The position numbers and the translations under genes are program-made. The notes below the pieces were generated by a model. That model did not search any database, was not told the origin of the DNA, and saw nothing but the letters and a program-made list of their open reading frames with translations. This document shows positions 51,246 through 59,835 of a stretch of DNA of 64,000 nucleotides, one piece after another; the first letter of the stretch is position 1, and every line of letters begins with the position of its first letter. The stretch comes from Sphingobacteriales bacterium (GTDB lineage Bacteria; Bacteroidota; Bacteroidia; Chitinophagales; JADIYW01): positions 248,001 to 312,000 of the forward strand of contig JADKIQ010000002.1 in the NCBI GenBank assembly GCA_016721245.1, given 5' to 3'.

Positions 51246-52250
51246 TTATAGTTTTACGCTGGTAAACGGCAGCATCATGGAAACCGGAATTCCTTTTTTG
51301 TTATACTCCTTTAAAACTTCCGGCAAATGCGAATCCCTCAGGTATTGCAAGGGCTCGTCAAAAGAAACAAAGAAATTATTCCAGTGGTGTAAGATGACTT
51401 TCTCCGGTTTTGCAACGGCATATACGTTCATCATGTTTTCTTTTACCAGTTCTTCTTTCCAGAATATCTGAAGCTGCAAATCGGAGTGGCGTTGATTGCT
51501 TAAGTTTTTCAGGGCAGTCATACCTTCAGTATTCAGATTTCCGTTCACTAAAACAATTCTGTATGCGATGGAAGTATCGTTGTCAAGTATGTCTATCAGG
51601 TAAGAATAATCTTCTCCTTTCGGCCACTGCCAGGCTCTTTCCGGCAACTGACTTAACGGTTCGGAATATTTCCCTTTAAAAAATTCCATTTTACCGATGT
51701 GTGGATTATGTATGCTTTGCAAAGGGTACACCCTGAACGTGCTGTCTCGATTATATATCCATTGCTGTTGCTGCTGATAATGCAATCCTGTATTCTGAAA
51801 TGTTTTGTTTGTGTAAATACTGTTTAACTGATACTGTACACTGATATCAGCTATGATTTTACTTTCCGGTTGTATGTAATTGCACAAGTCTTTTATGTCG
51901 TAGCAATGGTCGTAATGTCCGTGAGAAATAGTCACCATATCGATGCTTTTCAAAGTAGTTTCCGCAACTTTATCTTTCCAGGGAGTATGTTTTTTTCCGA
52001 AGTTGAAAATTCCAGGATTGCTTATATACGGATCGCATAAAATGCCTTTATCATGGTAGTTGATAATAAAGCCGGCACAACCCAGATACGTGAGCTCCAT
52101 CTTGTCGTTTTTATCTTCAATGGATTGGGTAAGATAGGGTTTGATCGATTCGATATCCAGTTCTTTTCCCAGAAAATGAAATCTCAGATAAGCGGCACTA
52201 AGGAACAGCATAAGCACTACGGCGAGTAGCTTGAGAATTTTCTTTACCAT
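51246..52250 (-). CDS. Membrane-anchored MBL-fold hydrolase (UlaG/NAPE-PLD-like)
   Basis: 334 residues. A single N-terminal hydrophobic segment (ILKLLAVVLMLFLSAAYLRF) could be an uncleaved anchor. The MBL fold begins at MELTYLGCAGFIINY, with the zinc motif SHGHYDHCYD and a late HHWNNFF histidine. The GFIINYHDKGILCDPYISNP pattern is like the UlaG/YycJ/NAPE-PLD-related branch acting on phosphodiesters or lactones, but no substrate can be named. It sits inverted between proB and proA. No link to proline synthesis is apparent. Confidence 0.82.
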   Translation of the reverse strand: MVKKILKLLAVVLMLFLSAAYLRFHFLGKELDIESIKPYLTQSIEDKNDKMELTYLGCAGFIINYHDKGILCDPYISNPGIFNFGKKHTPWKDKVAETTLKSIDMVTISHGHYDHCYDIKDLCNYIQPESKIIADISVQYQLNSIYTNKTFQNTGLHYQQQQQWIYNRDSTFRVYPLQSIHNPHIGKMEFFKGKYSEPLSQLPERAWQWPKGEDYSYLIDILDNDTSIAYRIVLVNGNLNTEGMTALKNLSNQRHSDLQLQIFWKEELVKENMMNVYAVAKPEKVILHHWNNFFVSFDEPLQYLRDSHLPEVLKEYNKKGIPVSMMLPFTSVKL

Positions 52251-52318
52251 TAGATTATTTTATTTTAAAAGTACTACAAAAAGCTAAAATACCTATAACT
52301 TGTATTCAAACATTTTAA

Positions 52319-53566
52319 ATGGAATCCATACAGCCGATATTGCAAGCAACCGGAAAAGCGGCAACTGCCGTCAGGAAATTGTCATTAGAAGATAAGAAAG
52401 CCATCCTGATTCGCTTAGCCGCATTGCTGAATGAAAAGCAGGAAATTATTATTCAGGAAAATAAAAAAGACCTGGATAAAATGGAAGATACAGATCTGAA
52501 AAAAGACAGATTGCTGTTAAATGAAAGCAGGATAAATGATTTAGCGAATAGCTTACACGATATTTTAAAACTGGAAGATCCGGCAGGAAAAGTGCTGATT
52601 GATAATCATTCGGCGAATGGATTGCATATACAGAAAATAACAGTGCCGATTGGTGTAGTAGGTGTGATTTACGAAGCGCGTCCGAATGTGACCATTGATG
52701 TGGCGGCCTTGTGTTTGTATGCCGGGAATGCGGTGGTATTGCGCGGTGGCAGTGATGCAGAATTTACCAATCAGATTTTAGTGGATGTTATTCATCAGGT
52801 TTTGAGAGAGTTTAAGGTGGATGAAAACGTTGTGCAATTATTGCCGGTGGACAGAAGGTTTGTGAAAGACTTACTGGAAGCGGTTAAGTATGTAGATATT
52901 ATCATTCCGCGTGGCTCACAGCAGTTGATTGATTTTGTCCGTGCAAACTCTAAAGTACCTACCATAGAAACCGGTGCGGGTGTATGCCATACGTATGTAG
53001 AAAGTTCTGCTGATTTAGATGCTGCCGCTAAGATTGTGGTCAATGCAAAAACACAGCGGCCATCGGTTTGCAATGCATTGGATACGGTGCTTGTCGATAA
53101 GCAGATAGCGGCTGCATTCCTGCCAAAACTGATGGCAGGTTTTAATCAGTTTGAAGTAGAAATTTTTGCTGATGAAACGGCGTATGCTATCTTAAATAAG
53201 GAAAATTACCCATTCCTGCAAAAGGCTACTTCGGATAATTTCGGAATGGAATATTTGAGTCAGAAATGCTCGGTAAAAACGGTAGGAGATTTTAATGAAG
53301 CGATAGAACATATTCGGCAATATTCTTCGAAGCATAGTGAAGCCATTATTTCACAAAATGAGAAATTATGTGAACGATTTTTAAATGAAGTAGATGCCGC
53401 AGCCGTTTACACCAATGCCAGTACACGATTTACGGATGGTGGTTGTTTTGGCTTAGGTGCAGAGATTGGTATTTCTACTCAGAAACTGCACGCACGCGGA
53501 CCATTTGCTTTGGAGAAACTGACGACGGAAAAATGGATAGTGAGAGGAAGCGGACAAACGAGATAG
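52319..53566 (+). CDS. proA: Gamma-glutamyl phosphate reductase
   Basis: 415 residues. The ALDH-like fold has IGVVGVIYEARPNVTIDVAA, VVLRGGSDAEFTN, IIPRGSQQLIDFV, the catalytic cysteine C251 in AKTQRPSVCNALDT, and the C-terminal FTDGGCFGLGAEIGISTQK. It reduces glutamyl-5-phosphate to the semialdehyde with NADPH, the second step of proline synthesis after ProB. It is divergent from the MBL gene across 68 bases and abuts the FkbM gene stop to stop with no spacer. Confidence 0.96.
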   Translation: MESIQPILQATGKAATAVRKLSLEDKKAILIRLAALLNEKQEIIIQENKKDLDKMEDTDLKKDRLLLNESRINDLANSLHDILKLEDPAGKVLIDNHSANGLHIQKITVPIGVVGVIYEARPNVTIDVAALCLYAGNAVVLRGGSDAEFTNQILVDVIHQVLREFKVDENVVQLLPVDRRFVKDLLEAVKYVDIIIPRGSQQLIDFVRANSKVPTIETGAGVCHTYVESSADLDAAAKIVVNAKTQRPSVCNALDTVLVDKQIAAAFLPKLMAGFNQFEVEIFADETAYAILNKENYPFLQKATSDNFGMEYLSQKCSVKTVGDFNEAIEHIRQYSSKHSEAIISQNEKLCERFLNEVDAAAVYTNASTRFTDGGCFGLGAEIGISTQKLHARGPFALEKLTTEKWIVRGSGQTR

Positions 53567-54439
53567 TTATTCTTTTACACATAAAACATCGTAATGTTTG
53601 TCAGTGTCTTCTATAGCTGTGATTTTTATTTTATTGATTCCATCAATACGATAGAGCGAGTACCCAAATTTCATTGAGAGTTCTGTTAAGAGTATTTTTT
53701 CAGATGTATTTTTTGGTTTCAGGTATCTGTTGTCAATTTCAATCATCAATAAAGGTGTGTGTTTGAGCAGTGTGTTTTCAGCTCCGTTAATTACATAGTT
53801 TTCAAAGCCTTCCACATCTATTTTAATAAAGTCAATCTTGTTTATATTGTTTTTAGATACAAATAAATCTACTGTGGTGGAATGTACAAGTGTAGAAGTG
53901 CCGGAAGATTCTTTATTCAGGGAGATGCCGGAACTATTGTTATTGCTTGGGTTTTCAAAGAAAAGTTCTTCTTCTCTGTCTGATAAGGCAATATTGTATA
54001 ATTCAATATTTTTGAACGGATTTAGTTCGGTATTGATTTTTAAACGTTCAAACAGAAATGGTACGGGTTCAAAACTATATATCCTGCCTTCCGGCGCCAG
54101 TTTTGCAAAATTTAATGTTGTTTCGCCGATGTTAGCACCAATGTCAAAACAAATAAAATCGGGTTTGATTAATGAGTATAGGAATCGTCTGTCAAAATCA
54201 ACCGTATCTGTTATGTTGAAATAAATAGCATGTTCCATGTAATCACTGATATCCAGTTTGTACTGAATACCATTTCTGGTGCAAGTTCGGAATGATTGTT
54301 TGGGGTATAATGAGATATTGGCAATAAGTTTTTTTGATATTTTGCTTCCATTAAGGATGCTTTCAGATAATGCTCTCTCAATAACAGGTATCTGACTAAT
54401 ACGTCTGAAAATATTCAAAAAATCTGTTTTGAGACCCAT
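53567..54439 (-). CDS. FkbM-family methyltransferase
   Basis: 290 residues. The FkbM-type SAM-binding core is CFDIGANIGETTLNFAKLAP with FEPVP following, then NIALSDREEELFF and DFIKIDVEGFENYVINGA. These enzymes O-methylate sugars, polyketides or glycolipids; the acceptor here is unknown. No signal peptide. No glycosyltransferases are nearby to suggest a pathway. Its stop codon directly abuts the proA stop; lolA lies 33 bases upstream on the same strand. Confidence 0.88.
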   Translation of the reverse strand: MGLKTDFLNIFRRISQIPVIERALSESILNGSKISKKLIANISLYPKQSFRTCTRNGIQYKLDISDYMEHAIYFNITDTVDFDRRFLYSLIKPDFICFDIGANIGETTLNFAKLAPEGRIYSFEPVPFLFERLKINTELNPFKNIELYNIALSDREEELFFENPSNNNSSGISLNKESSGTSTLVHSTTVDLFVSKNNINKIDFIKIDVEGFENYVINGAENTLLKHTPLLMIEIDNRYLKPKNTSEKILLTELSMKFGYSLYRIDGINKIKITAIEDTDKHYDVLCVKE

Positions 54440-54472
54440 GTGTAAATTTACAGAAGAAAATATGATTTCCGT

Positions 54473-55126
54473 CTACATTCTCAAATCTTCCACATGCACG
54501 CCCGGATGTTTGGTTGCATCAAACTTGAAATAGTTATCATCCAAATTTGCTTTAGAATTAAAAGAAGTAACATTGTAAGTGTACAGGTTTCCGTTTTTGT
54601 CAAATACTTTCATACGTTTAATGTATTTCACATTTTTATCAATCCAGATGCGCACTTTAAAAAATGGTTTACTTTTATCCTTTGGCATTAAGTCCACTAC
54701 AGAACAGTTTACTTTGTCAATTACTTCTTCACCATTCATCATGTAGTTGAAATCATTTTGGTAAATCGTAAACATGTTAGATGGAGTAATATCTTCCTTA
54801 TTCGCCTCGTAATCGTTGATTTGTACTTCGTTTATATCTTTCAGGTAAGTCCAAACACTTTGTTTGTCACAGAAAATCTCCTGTTTGCCCATCAGTAATT
54901 TATATTTTTCCCCTTTCAGGTAAACATTACCTGTTTGTGTAGTTGTTTTATTCTGAACGGGATTTACGGTGGTCAATGAAAAACCTGCTTCTATTGAGTT
55001 GAAACTTTTATAAGTTTTGCTAACTGCATCCAGCAGCTTTTTGGCATTCGGATCGTTTAATTGCTTATCCGGCTGATAGCCAAAAATGGACAGAAAGAAA
55101 GTAAATATGGAAAAAAGCTGTATCAT
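54473..55126 (-). CDS. lolA: Outer-membrane lipoprotein carrier protein LolA
   Basis: 217 residues. Signal peptide (IQLFSIFTFFLSIFGYQ), then the half-barrel LolA fold: DAVSKTYKSFNSIEAGFSLT, GNVYLKGEKYKLLMGKQEIF, DKQSVWTYLKDINEVQINDY, FKVRIWIDKNVKYIKRMKVF. LolA shuttles lipoproteins through the periplasm to the outer membrane, fitting the many lipoproteins encoded here. It follows ftsK, a conserved Bacteroidota pairing, but has its own -7 element (TAACTTTG, 55144-55137). Confidence 0.9.
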   Translation of the reverse strand: MIQLFSIFTFFLSIFGYQPDKQLNDPNAKKLLDAVSKTYKSFNSIEAGFSLTTVNPVQNKTTTQTGNVYLKGEKYKLLMGKQEIFCDKQSVWTYLKDINEVQINDYEANKEDITPSNMFTIYQNDFNYMMNGEEVIDKVNCSVVDLMPKDKSKPFFKVRIWIDKNVKYIKRMKVFDKNGNLYTYNVTSFNSKANLDDNYFKFDATKHPGVHVEDLRM

Positions 55127-55136
55127 GTTGTTGCTA

Positions 55137-55144
55137 CAAAGTTA
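55137..55144 (-). promoter_or_regulatory. lolA -7 element
   Basis: Minus-strand TAACTTTG, a perfect TAnnTTTG match, 10 bases before the lolA ATG. No clear -33. Confidence 0.45.
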
Positions 55145-55218
55145 AAAGTTTAGATTTACGTTATTCGTTACGTTTGCTGTTTTGTTACAAAATAAAAAGA
55201 AATTTGAGATTAATCTCA

Positions 55219-57780
55219 TCATTCGCCGAACTCCTGCAAAATTCGTTCCAATTCTTCCTCCGTTTTTATATATACTTCTCGTGCTTTGCTACCGAGATTC
55301 GGTCCTACGATGCCAACCGCCTCTAATTGGTCCATTAATCTGCCGGAACGGGCGTAGCCTAAGGCTAATTTTCGCTGAATCAGAGAGGTAGAGCCAATCT
55401 GATTGCGAACAATTAAACGGGCTGCTTCCGTAAATAATTCATCTTTCTCGTTATAATCGAACTGTCGTTCACCTTTATCCGCTTCTTTCGGGTCGATATA
55501 TTCCGGTAATTCGTACGGTGTCGGGAAGCCTTTTTGATCGCCGATAAATTTGGCAATGTGCTCTACTTCAGGAGTATCCACAAACGGACACTGCAAGCGC
55601 GTAAGTTCGCCGCTTTGCGACAAGAGCATATCTCCGCGGCCAATCAGCTGGTCGGCACCGCCGGCATCCAAAATGGTACGGGAGTCTACTTTTGCCGTTA
55701 CTTTGAAGGCAATACGACCCGGGAAATTCGCTTTGATGGTTCCGGTAATGATATTTACGGATGGTCGTTGCGTAGCAATCACTAAATGAATACCAATCGC
55801 ACGGGCCAGCTGTGCCAGACGTGCAATAGGAGCTTCCACTTCCTTGCCTGCCGTCATCATCAAATCGGCAAACTCATCCACTACTAAGACGATATACGGA
55901 AGGAAACGGTGTCCGTTGTTTGGATTTAATTTTCTGTTTAGGAATTTCTGATTGTATTCTTTGATATGACGAACCTGCGCCACTTTCAGTAATTCGTAAC
56001 GCGTATCCATTTCAATGCATAAGGCATTTAATGTGTAAATTACTTTTTTATTATCGGTGATGATTGCCTCTTCTTCGTTGGGCAATTTTGCTAAGTAATG
56101 ATTTTCAATCAGCTTGTATAAATTCAACTCCACTTTTTTCGGGTCCACTAAAACAAACTTCAGTTCTGCCGGATGTTTTTTATACAACAATGAAACTAAA
56201 ATAGCATTCAATCCAACAGATTTACCTTGTCCGGTGGCACCTGCCATTAGTAAGTGTGGCATTTTTGCCAGATCTACCACAAAATCTTCGTTGGAAATTG
56301 TTTTTCCCAAAGCAATTGGTAAATCCATATCCGATTTCTGGAATTTTTCACCGGCAATTAATGAGCGCATGGAAACAATACTCTTCTTCACGTTCGGTAC
56401 TTCAATACCAATGGTACCTCGGCCCGGAATCGGTGCAATGATACGGATACCCAGCGCTGACAAACTTAAAGCAATATCATCTTCCAGATTTTTAATTTTG
56501 GAGATACGAACACCTTTGTCCGGAACAATTTCATACAAGGTAACGGTTGGTCCAACGGTGGCTTTTATTTTTTCGATACCGATATTGTAATGAGAGAGCG
56601 TTTGTACAATCTGGTTTTTATTTTGTTCTAATTCTTCTTTATTGATTTCAATTTGTCCGCTGCCGTGTTCTTCCAGTAAATCTATGGAAGGAAATTTGTA
56701 TTTGGATAATTCCAGTCGCGGATCAAAATTGGTATCCAGTCCGAAATGTTCCATTTCCGGGTCGGTTTCTTTTTTAGCGGGTGATTCCTGCGTCTCGTCA
56801 ATAGTGCCGAATGCCTGAATTTCTTCGATTTCAAAATCAGGATCCAAGGTGAATTTTTCTTTTTTAGGAGCCGTGTCTTTCAGCGGTTGTTCCAGTTCAA
56901 TATCTGTTACTTCTTTTTCAATAAGCTCCATTTGTATGGACGGCGTTTCCTGCACTACATCATTTTCGTTCAGGACCTCAAATGTTTCATCCTGATGATG
57001 CGGAGTAGGTATAATTGTTTCTTCAGGAATAATACTTTCCATTTCATAGCCATCTTCTTTCTTCAGTTCCTCTTCTTTGTAAAATTCGTCTATTTCTGTC
57101 GGCTCATTCTTTTCTTTTTCCAGCGCATATTGTTTTCTGCGTTCTCTCCAGGCTTGTCTCCAGGCTGCAAATTTTTCGTATGCATCTTTCAGGTTAAATC
57201 CTAAAAAGGAAAAACCGATAATGCCTAATAAGATTCCCAACCCTAAATTGCCCATTAAGGTGGACAGCCATTCATAATTGTTTTTTCCGAGTCCCCCGCC
57301 AAAAGGAAAGGAAGCAGTTGAAAAAATAAAGGAAGCAAGAGTGGCTACAAATACAATCCAAAACAACGACGTGAAAAATATTTTGGTGAGTTTGAAAACT
57401 CTTTCTTTGAACGTAAGATTAATACCAACGGCAAATAAAATGTAAGAAACAAAAAAGGAAGCAACTCCGAAAAAATCATAAAAGAAAACATGCGATAAAT
57501 AGGCACCGATTCTGCCCATTTTATTTTCTACAATTGCTTCTTTGCTGAAAATGATTTTCCATGAAAAATTCAACACTTTATCCTGATCATCTTTCCAGGT
57601 AAATAAATACGAGCAAAATGCCACAAAAAGCATAATTGCCAGAAATAAAAAGAACAATCCAAACCCTGTTTTGAGCGTTTCTGCATCAATGAACGGGGCG
57701 GGTGAACCTTCGTCAATTGTTTCTTCTACCGGTGCTTTTTTCACGCGTTTTGCTTTCTCTTTTACTACTTCTTCTGCCAT
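55219..57780 (-). CDS. ftsK: DNA translocase FtsK
   Basis: 853 residues from ATG 57780; an in-frame TTG three codons earlier lies within the -7 element. Four N-terminal membrane helices (~40-190) anchor it at the septum, followed by an acidic linker (~230-360) and the FtsK alpha/beta motor. The motor has LSHYNIGIEKIKATVGPTVT, Walker A MAGATGQGKSVGLN, Walker B VLVVDEFADLM, RLAQLARAIGIHLVIATQRP. A C-terminal gamma winged helix (LIQRKLALGYARSGRLMDQL) should recognise polar KOPS-like sequences. FtsK pumps chromosome ends to dif for XerCD resolution at division. Confidence 0.97.
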   Translation of the reverse strand: MAEEVVKEKAKRVKKAPVEETIDEGSPAPFIDAETLKTGFGLFFLFLAIMLFVAFCSYLFTWKDDQDKVLNFSWKIIFSKEAIVENKMGRIGAYLSHVFFYDFFGVASFFVSYILFAVGINLTFKERVFKLTKIFFTSLFWIVFVATLASFIFSTASFPFGGGLGKNNYEWLSTLMGNLGLGILLGIIGFSFLGFNLKDAYEKFAAWRQAWRERRKQYALEKEKNEPTEIDEFYKEEELKKEDGYEMESIIPEETIIPTPHHQDETFEVLNENDVVQETPSIQMELIEKEVTDIELEQPLKDTAPKKEKFTLDPDFEIEEIQAFGTIDETQESPAKKETDPEMEHFGLDTNFDPRLELSKYKFPSIDLLEEHGSGQIEINKEELEQNKNQIVQTLSHYNIGIEKIKATVGPTVTLYEIVPDKGVRISKIKNLEDDIALSLSALGIRIIAPIPGRGTIGIEVPNVKKSIVSMRSLIAGEKFQKSDMDLPIALGKTISNEDFVVDLAKMPHLLMAGATGQGKSVGLNAILVSLLYKKHPAELKFVLVDPKKVELNLYKLIENHYLAKLPNEEEAIITDNKKVIYTLNALCIEMDTRYELLKVAQVRHIKEYNQKFLNRKLNPNNGHRFLPYIVLVVDEFADLMMTAGKEVEAPIARLAQLARAIGIHLVIATQRPSVNIITGTIKANFPGRIAFKVTAKVDSRTILDAGGADQLIGRGDMLLSQSGELTRLQCPFVDTPEVEHIAKFIGDQKGFPTPYELPEYIDPKEADKGERQFDYNEKDELFTEAARLIVRNQIGSTSLIQRKLALGYARSGRLMDQLEAVGIVGPNLGSKAREVYIKTEEELERILQEFGE

Positions 57781-57786
57781 AACTTT

Positions 57787-57794
57787 CAAAGATA
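57787..57794 (-). promoter_or_regulatory. ftsK -7 element, six bases from ATG
   Basis: Minus-strand TATCTTTG, a perfect TAnnTTTG match. Six bases separate it from the ATG at 57780, implying a leaderless or almost leaderless mRNA. Confidence 0.55.
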
Positions 57795-57869
57795 ATAGTT
57801 GTGTCGTTTTTTACAGAGAAAGATAATACACAAGTATTGATAACTTATGGTATAATAAAGCGTTGTATT

Positions 57870-59042
57870 TTAGGCTTTTATTGTTGGGATAAACAAAATA
57901 AAATAGACAATCACAAGTACAGTTATTCCGCCAGCCATCAAAAATGTGGCACCGGCACCAAACTGATACCAGATGATACCCGCCAGAGAACTGGCAATCA
58001 TAGTGGCGATGCTTTGAAAACCAGCGTAAGTGCCGATCGCTGTAGCTGTATCTTTTTTATCGGTGATGTTGCTGATCCATGCTTTGGATATACCTTCAGT
58101 GGCGGCAGCGTATATTCCGTACAAAAAAAACAAACCAAAAAATAAATAGACATTAGAGACAAAAGAGAACCCGAAATAAACCAGGGCAAAAAATACAAGT
58201 CCGGAAATGAAGGTGGTTTTCAGTCCGACCTTATCCGCTATAGCACCTATCGGAAATGCAAACAGCGCATATACCAGATTATAGAAGATATATACACCGA
58301 TAACCATGGTGTCGTTTAATCCTGCCTGCCTGGCTTTTAGCAGGAGAAACACATCCGAACTATTGAACAATGTAAATGCAAGTAAGCCTGTCACTACTTT
58401 GCGATATATGGCAGGACTTTCTTTCCAGTATTGTAAAAAAGAAAAAATGGAGGTACTTGTTTGCTGCTTGGGTGCTTCTCGGTTTTTATCTTTTAAAAAT
58501 AAGGTGGAAAGAATTACTAGCAAACCAGGCAGAAATGCAATGTAAAAAAGGGTTTTATAATCTGTTGGAAAGTAATACAGATATATCAATGCAATGGATG
58601 GCCCCAACACAGCGCCTAAAGTATCCATGGAACGATGAAAGCCGAATATTTTTCCTTTTGTTTTATCCGTTGCCTCGTCGGATAACATGGCATCCCGCGC
58701 ACCTGTTCGTATGCCTTTGCCAATGCGATCCAGAGTACGCGCCAGAAAAATCCATAGCGGAAACACAAAAACCGCCATCATTGGTTTTGACAATGCACTT
58801 AGGGAATAGCCAATCTGTACAAAGGGTGTGCGCTTTCCGGTATTATCGGATAGCTTGCCGAAATAACCTTTGCTCAATCCCGCGCTAGCTTCCGCCAGGC
58901 CTTCCAGAATGCCAATTAATACAATCGAAAACCCGATACTTTTCAGGTAAATCGGCATGACGGGATATAACATCTCACTCGCAGTATCTGTAAACAGGCT
59001 AATAAGCGATAACACCCAGATGGTTCTTGTAATGGACTTCAT
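57870..59042 (-). CDS. MFS transporter
   Basis: 390 residues with twelve predicted membrane helices. The cytoplasmic loop 2-3 motif GYFGKLSDNTGKRTPFVQIG and the loop with RTLDRIGKGIRTGARDAMLS are typical of a drug/metabolite MFS subgroup. A second-half repeat of the loop motif is FPIGAIADKVGLKT. Substrate unknown; this subgroup is often annotated as a multidrug or sugar-phosphate-like exporter. No neighbouring regulator or pathway gives a clue. Confidence 0.9.
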   Translation of the reverse strand: MKSITRTIWVLSLISLFTDTASEMLYPVMPIYLKSIGFSIVLIGILEGLAEASAGLSKGYFGKLSDNTGKRTPFVQIGYSLSALSKPMMAVFVFPLWIFLARTLDRIGKGIRTGARDAMLSDEATDKTKGKIFGFHRSMDTLGAVLGPSIALIYLYYFPTDYKTLFYIAFLPGLLVILSTLFLKDKNREAPKQQTSTSIFSFLQYWKESPAIYRKVVTGLLAFTLFNSSDVFLLLKARQAGLNDTMVIGVYIFYNLVYALFAFPIGAIADKVGLKTTFISGLVFFALVYFGFSFVSNVYLFFGLFFLYGIYAAATEGISKAWISNITDKKDTATAIGTYAGFQSIATMIASSLAGIIWYQFGAGATFLMAGGITVLVIVYFILFIPTIKA

Positions 59043-59181
59043 TTTTTCTGCAGAGAATAAAGTTAGAGGAATTATTCATTTTTATATTAACATAATTTTA
59101 GCACAGCACTTATCTGTTGTTTATTCACTTTTAGCATTTGTTTCTTAAATTAGTGTATTATTCAACAATAAAATATCGGAT

Positions 59182-59718
59182 ATGTGGTTAGTGTCTCTTT
59201 TTACGGGAATTGTTGCCTGGACTTTCGCAGAATATATGCTGCATCGTTTCTTAGGTCATGAACATAAAGGAAAAAATTTCTTTAAAGCAGAGCATTCCGT
59301 GCATCACTCCGTTGCCAATTATTTTGCACCCACTTATAAAAAACTCATTGCCGCAGTTATTGTCGCCGGAGTATTGTTATTTATTTTAAGTCTGTTTATC
59401 CCGATACTGAATGCTGCTGCATTTGTTGTAGGATTTGTTGGGATGTACAGCCTTTATGAAATAACACATTACAGGTATCATGCCTCTAAGCCTTTGGTAA
59501 AACCATTTATAATTTTGAGAAAGCACCACTTTTATCATCATTTTCATAATCCAAAAATGAATCATGGAGTGACCACCCGTTTCTGGGACAGAGTATTCGG
59601 CACTTTTCATCGTGTCGAAGTAGTGAGAGTACCCAAGCAGATGTCCATGCGATGGCTGGTTTCCGGTGATGAAATTAAACGTCAGTATGCCAGACATTTT
59701 AAGCTCGGAAAACGCTAA
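59182..59718 (+). CDS. Fatty-acid/sterol hydroxylase-family membrane enzyme
   Basis: 178 residues. Histidine clusters typical of the diiron fatty-acid hydroxylase superfamily: HRFLGHEHKG, EHSVHH, HYRYHA, RKHHFYHHFHNPKMNHGVTT, FWDRVFGTFH. Three or four membrane helices separate them. Members 2- or 4-hydroxylate lipid chains or act as carotenoid hydroxylases; similar short bacterial proteins are annotated as sterol desaturase family. Given the S1P-lyase-like gene at 21 kb, sphingolipid or fatty-acid hydroxylation is plausible. CrtZ-like beta-carotene hydroxylase is the main alternative. Confidence 0.82.
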   Translation: MWLVSLFTGIVAWTFAEYMLHRFLGHEHKGKNFFKAEHSVHHSVANYFAPTYKKLIAAVIVAGVLLFILSLFIPILNAAAFVVGFVGMYSLYEITHYRYHASKPLVKPFIILRKHHFYHHFHNPKMNHGVTTRFWDRVFGTFHRVEVVRVPKQMSMRWLVSGDEIKRQYARHFKLGKR

Positions 59719-59745
59719 TAATATTTCGCTTTTTGCACCCTTGAG

Positions 59746-59764
59746 TTATATCTTTTAGATATAA
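59746..59764. promoter_or_regulatory. Palindrome upstream of the thiolase gene
   Basis: TTATATCT-TTT-AGATATAA is a perfect 8+3+8 inverted repeat, 28 bases after the hydroxylase stop and 71 bases before the thiolase ATG. It could be an operator or an AT-rich transcript end; no T tract follows immediately. Confidence 0.35.
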
Positions 59765-59835
59765 TCTTAATTTTATCTTGATTTTTCAGGTTTCACCGCA
59801 ATAATGTTTAATTTTAAGCATTAAAAATTAATAAC

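Noticed and set aside
53567..58200. Long antisense ORFs over fkbM, ftsK and the MFS gene (for example 53838-54224, 56114-56590, 58376-58888)
   Set aside because: They have no recognisable motifs or promoters and run opposite to strongly conserved genes.
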